From positions 1 to 62,874 of the forward strand of contig CAMAQD010000020.1 in the NCBI GenBank assembly GCA_945860385.1: a stretch of DNA of 62,874 nt. Direction: 5' to 3'. This document shows, piece after piece, positions 27,650 through 35,604 of this stretch. Numbering within the stretch: position 1 is the first letter of the stretch; each line of letters starts with the position of its first letter. The notes beneath the pieces were generated by a model. The model was not told the DNA's origin, made no database searches, and was given only the letters and a program-made list of their open reading frames with translations. A program made the position numbers and the translations under genes. The DNA is from Flavobacterium psychrophilum. GTDB lineage: Bacteria > Bacteroidota > Bacteroidia > Flavobacteriales > Flavobacteriaceae.

Positions 27650-27720
27650 ACAATTCATCCTCAAAATTCAACAGTTCAGTAAATGTAAATTTCAAAATCA
27701 TTACAACCACTATATATTTG
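27650..27720 (+). promoter_or_regulatory. DUF2141 gene promoter with LytTR-type direct repeats
   Basis: Direct repeats ACAATTCAT (27650-27658) and ACAGTTCAG (27671-27679), period 21 bp. The second matches the LytTR half-site consensus at 9 of 9 positions. The -7 box TATATTTG ends at 27720, exactly 70 bases from the first repeat and 49 from the second, as at the receptor promoter. The surrounding sequence differs between the two promoters, so this is not a simple recent duplication. Confidence 0.7.
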
Positions 27721-27756
27721 TTCAAGAATTAATTAATACTCTAAAAACTAGAAATT

Positions 27757-28170
27757 ATGACTAAAATTATTATCGCATTCGTATTTTTCATTAGCAGTTT
27801 AGTTTCTGCACAAAATGTAAATTTAACAGTATCGATTTCAGGTCTAAAAAGCAACACTGGATTGGTGCAAGTAGGTTTGTTTAACTCCGAAGGAAAGTTT
27901 TTGAAATCTGCTTTTAAAGGAATTTCATCTGAAATTAAATCAAATGCTGCAACAGTAACTTTTACAAATATTCCACCGGGGGAATATGCTATTTCTTTAT
28001 ATCACGATAAAAACAAAAACGGCAAATTGGATACAAATTTCATGGGAATTCCATCAGAAGATTTTGCTTGTTCTAATAATGCTAAAGGATTTATGGGGCC
28101 TCCAAAATATCAGGATGCCAAATTTAACCTGGTAAAAGACTCAAAAATAGAAGTTAAATTCAATAATTAA
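27757..28170 (+). CDS. DUF2141 domain secreted protein
   Basis: A 137-residue exported protein (signal peptide MTKIIIAFVFFISSLVSAQ). It has the DUF2141 pattern: a beta-rich start (LTVSISGLKSNTGLVQVGLF), PPGEYAISLYHDKNKNGKLD with an EF-hand-like DKNKNGKLD loop, and GIPSEDFACSNNAKGFMGPP. It is likely periplasmic and could bind Ca2+. It follows the TonB-dependent receptor and shares its promoter architecture, so the two are probably co-regulated and act together at the envelope. Biochemical function of the family is unknown. Confidence 0.9.
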   Translation: MTKIIIAFVFFISSLVSAQNVNLTVSISGLKSNTGLVQVGLFNSEGKFLKSAFKGISSEIKSNAATVTFTNIPPGEYAISLYHDKNKNGKLDTNFMGIPSEDFACSNNAKGFMGPPKYQDAKFNLVKDSKIEVKFNN

Positions 28171-28192
28171 ATAACCAGTAAATCAATTTAAA

Positions 28193-28813
28193 ATGAAAAC
28201 AATTATCACAACACTTGCATTATTTGTATCCGTTATTATAAATGCCCAAGGTCAATTTGAGCAAGGAATGGGAAAAGCGTTCCAACTTTGGGGTGAAGGA
28301 AAAAACACCGAAGCATCAGCGATGTTTGAAAGAATAGCGGCTGCGGAACCGACTTCTTGGTTGCCTAATTATTATGTGGCTTTGGTCAACACCACCACAG
28401 CTTTTGAAACCAAGGATAAACAACAAATGGAGTTATTATTGACCAAAGCGCAAAATGCGATAGACTTAGAAATGATAAAAAACCCAATAAATTCTGAATT
28501 GATAGTCATTCAAGCAATGATTCATACTGCTTGGATTGCTTCAGATCCAATGACTAATGGAGCAAAATTATCTGGAACCGTTATGGAATTATACAGTAAA
28601 GCACAAGCTATCGCACCAGAAAACCCAAGAGTTATTTTTGGAAAAGCAGAGTTCGAAATTGGCGCTGCTAAATTTTGGGGAACAGATACTAAGCCTATGT
28701 GCGCCCAAATTGAAAAAGCTATCGGTCTTTTTGCTACTTTTAAACCTGAAACACCTTTTTCTCCAAAATGGGGTTTAGAAAGAGCACAAGCTGCTTTTAA
28801 AAATTGCAAATAA
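28193..28813 (+). CDS. Secreted TPR-like protein of unknown function
   Basis: A 206-residue protein with a signal peptide (MKTIITTLALFVSVIINAQ). The mature part is helical with repeat-like segments (GKAFQLWGEGKNTEASAMFERIA, MELYSKAQAIAPENPRVIFG) that resemble tetratricopeptide helices, so it may bind another protein. It starts 22 bases after the DUF2141 gene and is probably in the same transcript. No enzymatic motif is seen. Confidence 0.8.
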   Translation: MKTIITTLALFVSVIINAQGQFEQGMGKAFQLWGEGKNTEASAMFERIAAAEPTSWLPNYYVALVNTTTAFETKDKQQMELLLTKAQNAIDLEMIKNPINSELIVIQAMIHTAWIASDPMTNGAKLSGTVMELYSKAQAIAPENPRVIFGKAEFEIGAAKFWGTDTKPMCAQIEKAIGLFATFKPETPFSPKWGLERAQAAFKNCK

Positions 28814-28843
28814 ATTTTAGATTATACTGTAAGAATTTAGACA

Positions 28844-30184
28844 ATGAAAAATAATTATTTAAAAGAATTTCCAAGAGCGTTTTTTATTGGCCTAACTATT
28901 TTTGGTGTGCTTAATCTTGTTCAAATTTTTAACGGTGGCACTATTTCTTTTAATGAAAGATTTGGAGAAATGTTTTTATATTGTATGGCGTACACGTTCT
29001 CGTTACATTATGCTAACACATTTTTATTTATATCATTAGATAGAATTTTTGCAACGGAGCGATTTTCAAAAAGAAGAATAATAGTCGGTTTTGTATCTTC
29101 TTTTTTCATTTCATTAATTGTTATTTTTCTTTTAAGACTAATTATAAATACTATTATTGAAAAGGAGACATTTAGCGATTTTATTGCGAATGAAAACGCA
29201 TCTGATTACATAGTAACCTCCATTTTTACTTTTATAATTTTGTTTATTGTTCATTTTATTTACATCTACAAGGCGTATCAGGAGAACAAAGTCAAAGAGC
29301 AAAAAATCATTGCTGGAACGGCTTCAGCGAAGTTTGAAAGTTTGAAAAACCAAATCGATCCGCATTTTCTTTTTAATAGTTTGAATGTTTTGAGTTCTCT
29401 GATTGAAGAAAATCCTGAAAATGCACAACGATTTACAACTTCTTTGTCTAAAATTTACCGCTATGTTTTGGAACAAAAAGACAAAGAATTAGTTTCAGTT
29501 GAAGAAGAATTGGCTTTCGCCAAAACCTATATGAATTTGTTAAAAATGCGTTTTGAAAACAGCTTGTTTTATGAATTGCCAACAACAATTATTAATCCTG
29601 AAGCCAAAGTAGTTCCCCTTTCGTTGCAACTTATACTGGAAAATACGGTAAAACACAATGTTGTTAGTGAACAAAGACCTTTGCATATTCGGATTTATGT
29701 TGAAGGAGATTATTTAGCCATCCAAAATGATTATCAAAAGAAAGAAGTTTTGCAGGAACGCAAAGGAGTTGGGCTTCAAAACATCATCAATCGCTATGGA
29801 ATTATTACCAACAGAAAAGTATTGATAGAACAAAACGAACAAACATTTACAGTAAAATTACCAGTTTTAACCAAACAAATTACAGTTATGGACACAGCTA
29901 CAAATTACAATGAAAACACCTCTTATTACAGAGCCAAAAAGAGAGTAGAAGAACTTAAGGGATTTTACGGAAACTTAATATCCTACTGTTGTGTTATTCC
30001 AATATTAATTTTTGTGAATCTGACATATTCTCCACAATTTCAATGGTTTTGGTTTTCGGCGGCAGGATGGGGATTCGGAGTTTTGATGCACGCTTTCAAG
30101 GTTTTCGGGTATAGTTCCAATTGGGAAGAGCGTAAAATTCAAGAGATTTTGAGTAAAGAAGACAAAAAACAGACGTGGAAATAA
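28844..30184 (+). CDS. LytS-type sensor histidine kinase with C-terminal 2TM domain
   Basis: Membrane kinase of 446 residues. The N-terminal part has about four transmembrane helices (13-140). A LytS/YehU-type kinase domain follows, with the phospho-acceptor His174 in QIDPHFLFNSLNVLSSL and an ATPase region with ILENTVKHN and GVGLQNIINRYG. After the kinase, residues about 360-440 form a 2TM domain (RAKKRVEELKGFYGNLISYC, then NWEERKIQEIL) like the two next proteins. This placement of a 2TM domain behind the catalytic domain is unusual for a kinase and may couple it to the free 2TM proteins. The partner regulator is the LytTR protein at 30946. Confidence 0.9.
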   Translation: MKNNYLKEFPRAFFIGLTIFGVLNLVQIFNGGTISFNERFGEMFLYCMAYTFSLHYANTFLFISLDRIFATERFSKRRIIVGFVSSFFISLIVIFLLRLIINTIIEKETFSDFIANENASDYIVTSIFTFIILFIVHFIYIYKAYQENKVKEQKIIAGTASAKFESLKNQIDPHFLFNSLNVLSSLIEENPENAQRFTTSLSKIYRYVLEQKDKELVSVEEELAFAKTYMNLLKMRFENSLFYELPTTIINPEAKVVPLSLQLILENTVKHNVVSEQRPLHIRIYVEGDYLAIQNDYQKKEVLQERKGVGLQNIINRYGIITNRKVLIEQNEQTFTVKLPVLTKQITVMDTATNYNENTSYYRAKKRVEELKGFYGNLISYCCVIPILIFVNLTYSPQFQWFWFSAAGWGFGVLMHAFKVFGYSSNWEERKIQEILSKEDKKQTWK

Positions 30185-30203
30185 TTTTTAAATTTTTGAA
30201 AAT

Positions 30204-30509
30204 ATGGAAAATAATTATCAAGAACAAGAGCGTTATTATAAAGCAAAAAAAAGAGTAGAGGAAATTAAAGGGTTTTACGGGAATTTAATTGCTTATGTTG
30301 TTGTAAACATCGGCCTTTTGATACTTAATTTAGTGACTTCTCCAAAACATTTATGGTTTTATTGGCCACTATTATGGTGGGGAATTGGAGTGGTTTTTCA
30401 CGGGTTAAAAGTCTTTAATTATATGCCCTTTTTTAGTAGAGATTGGGAAGAAAAAAAAATTAAGGAGTTTATGGAAAATGAAAAATCCAATAAAAACAAC
30501 TGGGAATAA
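30204..30509 (+). CDS. 2TM domain protein
   Basis: A 101-residue membrane protein: RYYKAKKRVEEIKGFYGNLIAY, two hydrophobic segments (about 31-50 and 57-75) and a closing DWEEKKIKEFMENEK. It is nearly the same unit as the C-terminal tail of the preceding kinase. It begins 19 bases after the kinase stop, so it is co-expressed. It may form a membrane complex with the kinase. Molecular function of the domain is not known. Confidence 0.88.
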   Translation: MENNYQEQERYYKAKKRVEEIKGFYGNLIAYVVVNIGLLILNLVTSPKHLWFYWPLLWWGIGVVFHGLKVFNYMPFFSRDWEEKKIKEFMENEKSNKNNWE

Positions 30510-30527
30510 TTTAAAAGTTAAAAAAAA

Positions 30528-30878
30528 ATGAGACAATCTAGAAGAATAAGTGAAGAACATCAATCAGAAAATTTTAATCCGGACGAGCGTTACAATGCGG
30601 CCTACAAGCGAGTAAAAAGAATCAAAGGGTTCTATGTACACGCTATGGTGTATGTTTTGGTAAATATATTTATTGTTTATGGTAATTACTATGAAAATTC
30701 CAATAGAGACTATGATTTTTGGAGTTGGCAAACTTTCTCAACAGCGCTTTTTTGGGGAATTGGTCTATTAGCTCACGGATTATCAGTTTTTGGTCGAAAT
30801 ATATTTTTTGGGCAAAACTGGGAAGAAAGAAAAATTCAAGAATATATGAATAAAGATAAAAGTGAAAAGTGGGAGTAG
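30528..30878 (+). CDS. 2TM domain protein, second copy
   Basis: A 116-residue paralogue of the preceding gene with the same plan: RYNAAYKRVKRIKGFYVHAM, two membrane segments, and NWEERKIQEYMNKDK at the end. The polar N-terminal extension (about 20 residues) is longer. It starts 18 bases after the previous stop. Together with the kinase tail this makes three 2TM units in a row, probably by local duplication. Confidence 0.88.
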   Translation: MRQSRRISEEHQSENFNPDERYNAAYKRVKRIKGFYVHAMVYVLVNIFIVYGNYYENSNRDYDFWSWQTFSTALFWGIGLLAHGLSVFGRNIFFGQNWEERKIQEYMNKDKSEKWE

Positions 30879-30945
30879 TGTTCAATAATTAGTTTTTTAG
30901 TGTTCAGAATACTTTCAATTTCCAACTTTTAACCTCCAACTTAAA

Positions 30946-31719
30946 ATGACAACAATAATAATCGAAGACGAAAAACCTGCTGCTAGGTTATTGCAACGCA
31001 AACTCGAAAAACTTAGTATCAAAGTAGGAGTGTTGCTTCATTCCGTCGAGGAATCTATCGAATGGTTTTCCAAAAATGAACATCCGGATTTAATCTTTCT
31101 CGACATTCAGTTATCGGATGGTTTGTCGTTTGAAATCTTCGAAAAAGTGGACATAAAAAGCGCCATAATTTTCACGACGGCTTACGATGAATATGCACTA
31201 AAAGCATTCAAATTAAATTCTATTGATTACCTCTTGAAACCTATTGACGAAGATGATCTTGAAGTGGCAATTTCAAAATTTAAAACTCGGTTGTCAATCC
31301 CCATTGCTATTGGGGCTGAAAACAACTTGCAGCTGGATTTTGAGCAAATAAAAAAAATGTTCCAAAATCCATTCAACAAGAATTTCAAAAATCGGTTCAC
31401 AGTAAAAATCGGGCAGCATCTTAAAGTTATTTCCATCGATGAAATCGAATGTTTTTTTAGCGAAAATAAAGGAACGTACATTCACACTTTCGATAACAGA
31501 AATTATTTAATTGAATCAACTTTGGAAGTTTTGGAACAAGAATTGGATCCGGCAACCTTTTATCGAATAAGTCGTAAATTCGTTGTTCCATTAAAATCCA
31601 TAAAGGAAATTGTGGTGTACAGCAACTCTCGTCTGAAGGTTATTTTACCTTCTTATAAGGAAGATGAAGTGATTGTGAGCCGTGAAAAAGTATCCGATTT
31701 CAAAGCTTGGATTGGGTAG
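30946..31719 (+). CDS. LytTR-family response regulator
   Basis: A 257-residue response regulator. The receiver domain has the acidic pair in IIIEDEKPAARLL and phospho-acceptor Asp53 in DLIFLDIQLSDGLSF, followed by the conserved Thr (IIFTTAYDEYALKAF) and Lys (YLLKP). The LytTR DNA-binding domain spans about 145-257 (FTVKIGQHLKVISIDEIECF, TFYRISRKFVVPLKSIKEI). It pairs with the LytS-type kinase upstream. LytTR proteins bind direct repeats about two helical turns apart, which are present before the TonB receptor and DUF2141 genes. Two weaker repeats (AGTGTTCAA, AGTGTTCAG, period 22) lie just upstream of this gene and may serve autoregulation. Confidence 0.93.
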   Translation: MTTIIIEDEKPAARLLQRKLEKLSIKVGVLLHSVEESIEWFSKNEHPDLIFLDIQLSDGLSFEIFEKVDIKSAIIFTTAYDEYALKAFKLNSIDYLLKPIDEDDLEVAISKFKTRLSIPIAIGAENNLQLDFEQIKKMFQNPFNKNFKNRFTVKIGQHLKVISIDEIECFFSENKGTYIHTFDNRNYLIESTLEVLEQELDPATFYRISRKFVVPLKSIKEIVVYSNSRLKVILPSYKEDEVIVSREKVSDFKAWIG

Positions 31720-31732
31720 AAAAACGCATAAA

Positions 31733-31805
31733 AAAACTGCTTTAAAAACGTGTTCAAAATATCCTGAAAAGGAAGTAAAATGAATTCAGCTATTGAAGCA
31801 GTTTT
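31733..31805 (+). terminator. Possible terminator after the response regulator
   Basis: AAAACTGCTT (31733-31742) can pair with GAAGCAGTTTT (31795-31805), and a T run follows. The loop is about 50 bases long, which is unusual, so confidence is modest. Confidence 0.45.
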
Positions 31806-31825
31806 AGTTTTTTTAGAATCTGAAA

Positions 31826-32008
31826 TTATTCAAATAAAGATTTAATTTCTTTTTCTGTTTTTCCAACTTTCTGTTGAATTTTTCCCCAAGTTTCATCCTC
31901 TTTTCCTTCTTCAAACAACAAATCGTCATCAGTCAAATCAGCATACTTTTGTTTAAGTTTTCCTTTTAACTCGTCCCATTTTCCATTAATCTCTTTTGAA
32001 TTCGGCAT
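31826..32008 (-). CDS. CsbD family stress protein
   Basis: A 60-residue hydrophilic protein matching the CsbD family ([26 protein letters not shown], then [15 protein letters not shown]). Members are general-stress proteins of unclear action. It is a single gene facing the LytTR regulator. Upstream on its strand, ACAATTCATC (32096-32087) repeats the 10-mer of the two LytTR-type promoters, and a 7/9 half-site match lies 21 bases later. It might therefore belong to the same regulon, although no proper -7 box was found at the equivalent position. Confidence 0.9.
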   Translation of the reverse strand: MPNSKEINGKWDELKGKLKQKYADLTDDDLLFEEGKEDETWGKIQQKVGKTEKEIKSLFE

Positions 32009-32249
32009 AACTGTTTAAGTTTTAAATTATTATTTTATTACAACCAAAATTCCGAATAAATACAGCAGAAACTATTATATAATTAAGATGAATTGTTATA
32101 TAATTCAAGCGAAGTTCTCATAGGTTTGGGTCAAATTTCAATAATTCAACTTAAGTTTTTTATTTAAATTATAAAATTAAATAAAGTTGTTTATAAATAC
32201 TGGTGTTTAATTATTTACTATTTCCAAATAGATTTAATCTATTGCGATT

Positions 32250-33023
32250 TTATACCTTAAAATAGGTCTTCCTGATGCCAATCAAGACAAAAACAAACGA
32301 AGTATAAACAACCAAAACGGGAACGATATATTCTATTAAATTCAAAGGTAACATAACGGCAATAATTAGCAATTGGAAACCCAATCCGTAAATGGAAACA
32401 AAGGTCATAAACCAGTTTGGTAAAGTTTGCACCTTATAAGCATTTGGGTCTAAAGTGTGAATTATTTTGTCGAAAACTCCATAAACAATTGTGTATATTC
32501 CGAACCAGATATTGACCCATTTTTGGGTTTCTCCCGGTAAAGCTAATGGTGATTTGTCTTCGAAAATTTTGCTGGTTTTATCTCCGCCAATTGATTTGTT
32601 TCTCAAAATAACATAGTAATAATTATATAAAGTTCCTTGTAACTGAATACAAAAAAAGGCTAATAAAGTCATCCAAAATGAGGTTTCGGACACATAACAA
32701 ATCATCATTAAAAAGAAAAAATTAAGTGTAATATCAAACACACTGTCGAGGTATCTTCCAACATAAGAAGGTGTGTTTTTTAATCTGGCAAGTTCACCAT
32801 CAACAGCATCAATTATAGATTTTAGAATGATAAAAAAACTAGCTAAAAAGTAGTGATTTTGCAAAATGCAATAAATGGCAATTAGACCACAAATGCCAAA
32901 AAGTAAGGTGACGTGAATGGGCGTGAATCTGGTATTTTTTAATTGATTGGCAAATAGTTTTGCAATCGGTCTTCCGTAATCCGACAAATCTAAGAATTTA
33001 TCTTCGGCAGCAAGTTTGGACAT
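32250..33023 (-). CDS. CDP-alcohol phosphatidyltransferase family protein
   Basis: Membrane enzyme of 257 residues that joins a CDP-linked lipid with an alcohol. The family signature D-x2-DG-x2-AR-x8-G-x3-D-x3-D is present as DAVDGELARLKNTPSYVG followed by RYLDSVFD, with all four Asp. About six membrane helices are seen. The alcohol (inositol, glycerol, serine or other) cannot be read from the sequence. A 240-base region upstream (32009-32249, between this gene's end and csbD) shows no gene. Confidence 0.9.
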   Translation of the reverse strand: MSKLAAEDKFLDLSDYGRPIAKLFANQLKNTRFTPIHVTLLFGICGLIAIYCILQNHYFLASFFIILKSIIDAVDGELARLKNTPSYVGRYLDSVFDITLNFFFLMMICYVSETSFWMTLLAFFCIQLQGTLYNYYYVILRNKSIGGDKTSKIFEDKSPLALPGETQKWVNIWFGIYTIVYGVFDKIIHTLDPNAYKVQTLPNWFMTFVSIYGLGFQLLIIAVMLPLNLIEYIVPVLVVYTSFVFVLIGIRKTYFKV

Positions 33024-33108
33024 TTTAAGGTATAGAAAAAGAGAAATGTGACAATATAGTCAGTTATAATTTTATCAAATGCCCACGGTTTTAATCGTGG
33101 ATTGTTTT

Positions 33109-34131
33109 TTATTTCGACAATCTATGCAAGGTGTAAGTCATCGAAGTTAGTAAAAAGAAAGCCACTACTTGATGCGCTAGGCCCAGCCAAATGGGAACGT
33201 GATAAAGTAGGGTGAACACGCCTAAAATAAATTGTAAAAACACAATAGTAATCATTGCATTCAAGCCATTTTTTTGTTGGCTTGTGAGCGTGTATTTTTT
33301 GCTTTTATAGAACAAAAGAAACATCAGTCCAACAACTACATAAGCTAAAGTTCGGTGAACAAACTGCACTCCGCTTTTGCCTTCGGTAAGTCTTAGAAAC
33401 CAGCTATCTTTTTCTAAAATCACACTTTCGTGAAGAAATTGTCCGTCACTCATTAACGGCCAATAATTGTGTATTAAACCCGCATTCAATCCTGCTACAA
33501 ATCCACCGTAAATGATTTGAATCACCAAAAAAACCAATGCGATGCGGGCTAATTTTCGCAATGGAACTATGGCTTGCACCTTATTTGGATAAATTAAATC
33601 CAAGGCTACCCAAAGCGTGTAAGCAAAGGTGATAAACGCGAAAGTCAAATGCAATGCAAGTCTATAGTGACTCACGTCTGGATTATCGATTAAGCCACTT
33701 CGTACCATAAACCAACCCAAAAATCCTTGAAAAGCTCCCATTCCTAAAAGTATGAAGCATTTTTTTAGGGTTTCGCTTGATAGTCGTTTTCTAAGGAGGA
33801 AATAGATAAACGGAATGATAAAAACCAAACCTATAATTCTTCCTATCAGACGGTGAAACCATTCCCAAAAATAAATAAACTTGTAATCGCTGAGAGTGAA
33901 ATCGTTGTGAATATTTATTTTTTGATATTCTGGAAATTTTTTATATTCTTCAAATGCTTGTGACCATTTTTCCTCACCTAGTGGTGGAAAAGTATCGGTA
34001 ACCAAGTGCCAGTCGGTCATAGAAAGTCCTGAATTGGTTAATCTGGTAATTCCGCCAACCACGACCATAATGAACAACAAGGCACAGCCTGATAATAGCC
34101 AAATAATAACTGAATTATTCTCTTTTTTCAT
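33109..34131 (-). CDS. ctaA: Heme A synthase (CtaA/COX15)
   Basis: Converts heme O to heme A in the membrane. The 340-residue protein has eight helices. Conserved elements are GGITRLTNSGLSMTDW, FWEWFHRLIGRIIG with the heme-binding His, FVHRTLAYVVVG, and GLAHQVVAFFLLT near the end. Heme A is used by aa3/caa3 oxidases and not by the cbb3 oxidase found in this window, so a second, heme A oxidase should be encoded elsewhere. It is monocistronic as far as can be seen. Confidence 0.94.
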   Translation of the reverse strand: MKKENNSVIIWLLSGCALLFIMVVVGGITRLTNSGLSMTDWHLVTDTFPPLGEEKWSQAFEEYKKFPEYQKINIHNDFTLSDYKFIYFWEWFHRLIGRIIGLVFIIPFIYFLLRKRLSSETLKKCFILLGMGAFQGFLGWFMVRSGLIDNPDVSHYRLALHLTFAFITFAYTLWVALDLIYPNKVQAIVPLRKLARIALVFLVIQIIYGGFVAGLNAGLIHNYWPLMSDGQFLHESVILEKDSWFLRLTEGKSGVQFVHRTLAYVVVGLMFLLFYKSKKYTLTSQQKNGLNAMITIVFLQFILGVFTLLYHVPIWLGLAHQVVAFFLLTSMTYTLHRLSK

Positions 34132-34182
34132 TGGTTGGAATTAATTTTTGCAAAGATATTTTATATTCAATTAAATTTCAAT

Positions 34183-35604
34183 TCAACAAGCGTTAATCTT
34201 TAGTCCTAATTTCGCTCCCCTTTTCAGAACAAAATCATAAGCAGCTTGATATTCATTTGGAATTTCACCTTCCATTATCGCTTCTTTTACCGCTTCTTTT
34301 AGAATGCCAATTTCTCGTGAAGGTTGCAAATTAAAAATCGCCATAATTTCTTCACCGGAAATGGGTGGTTGAAAATTTCGAACGTGATCCCGTTCTTCGA
34401 CTTCCACGATTTTCCTGCGAACAATTTCAAAATTTTGATGGTATTTCTTGAATTTATTAGGATTTTTGGTCGTAATGTCAGCTTCACACAAAGTCATCAA
34501 GCTTTCCAAATCTTCGCCAGCATCAAAAACCAAGCGACGTACCGCAGAATCAGTTACTATCTCTTCCGATAAAACTATGGGACGTGAACTCATCATCACC
34601 ATTTTTTGGACAAATTTCATTTTGTGGTTTAGTGGCATATGCAATCTTTCGAAGATTTTTTTCGCCATTTTTCCGCCAAGGAATTCATGTCCGTGAAACG
34701 TCCATCCTTGTTTTTTGTTAAACCTTTTAGTCGGTGCTTTTCCAATATCGTGCAACAAAGCTGACCAACGCAACCAAACATCATCCGTATTCGGACAAAT
34801 ATTGTCGACTACTTCCAAAGTGTGGTAAAAATTATTTTTATGGGTTTGACCTTCAATTTCTTCTACTTGATTTAAAGCAGTCAATTCTGGTAAGATGATA
34901 TCTAAAAGTCCGGTTTTGTATAGTAGTAAAAATCCAATAGATGGTTTGTCTGTCGAAAGGATTTTATTTAATTCATCGACAATTCTTTCACCAGAAATAA
35001 TGTTGATTCGGTCTGCATTCTTTTTGATGGATTGCAAGGATTCTTCCTCGATTTCAAAACCTAATTGATTGGCAAAACGAATTCCTCTCAACATTCGTAA
35101 AGGATCGTCAGAAAAAGTAATGTCCGGGTCTAGTGGCGTTTTTATGATTTTGTTTTTCAGGTCGTTCATTCCATTAAACGGATCTGATAGTTCGCCAAAA
35201 TTCTTTTGATTTAATGACAAAGCCAAAGCATTGATAGTAAAATCCCGGCGATTTTGATCGTCTTCGAGAGTTCCGTTTTCAACTACAGGATTACGACTTT
35301 CAAGATTGTAGGATTCTTTTCGAGCACCTACAAATTCGATTTCTGTGTCTTCAAAACGCAACATTGCAGTTCCATAAGTTTTAAAAACTTGGACTTTTGG
35401 TTTGTTGGGCAATAATTCTGAAACTTTTAGTGCTAAAGCTATTCCGCTTCCCACAGTAACAATGTCGATGTCTTTCTTGAAATCTCTGTCTAAAAGTAAA
35501 TCTCTCACAAATCCACCAATTACATAACTTTCGAGATTAAGTTCTTGGGAAGCTTGAGAAATGACTTCGAATATTTTATTATTTAGGGCTGATTTGTAAT
35601 TCAT
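34183..35604 (-). CDS. cca: CCA-adding tRNA nucleotidyltransferase with HD domain
   Basis: Class II nucleotidyltransferase of 473 residues that adds or repairs the CCA end of tRNA. The head domain has GGFVRDLLLDRDFKKDIDIV, with the catalytic Asp pair, and RRDFTINALAL. The neck has DPLRMLRGIRFANQLGFEI. An HD phosphohydrolase domain follows (RWSALLHDIGKAPTKRF). The start is the ATG at 35604 (MNYKSALNNK), since the left inverted repeat of a small element begins at the very next base, 35605. Proximity of that element could affect expression. Confidence 0.95.
   Translation of the reverse strand: MNYKSALNNKIFEVISQASQELNLESYVIGGFVRDLLLDRDFKKDIDIVTVGSGIALALKVSELLPNKPKVQVFKTYGTAMLRFEDTEIEFVGARKESYNLESRNPVVENGTLEDDQNRRDFTINALALSLNQKNFGELSDPFNGMNDLKNKIIKTPLDPDITFSDDPLRMLRGIRFANQLGFEIEEESLQSIKKNADRINIISGERIVDELNKILSTDKPSIGFLLLYKTGLLDIILPELTALNQVEEIEGQTHKNNFYHTLEVVDNICPNTDDVWLRWSALLHDIGKAPTKRFNKKQGWTFHGHEFLGGKMAKKIFERLHMPLNHKMKFVQKMVMMSSRPIVLSEEIVTDSAVRRLVFDAGEDLESLMTLCEADITTKNPNKFKKYHQNFEIVRRKIVEVEERDHVRNFQPPISGEEIMAIFNLQPSREIGILKEAVKEAIMEGEIPNEYQAAYDFVLKRGAKLGLKINAC

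Noticed and set aside
33070..33108. Hairpin CCACG / CGTGG as terminator of ctaA
   Set aside because: The T run lies on the plus-strand side, while ctaA is on the minus strand, and the stem is only five base pairs. It is not supported as a terminator for this gene.
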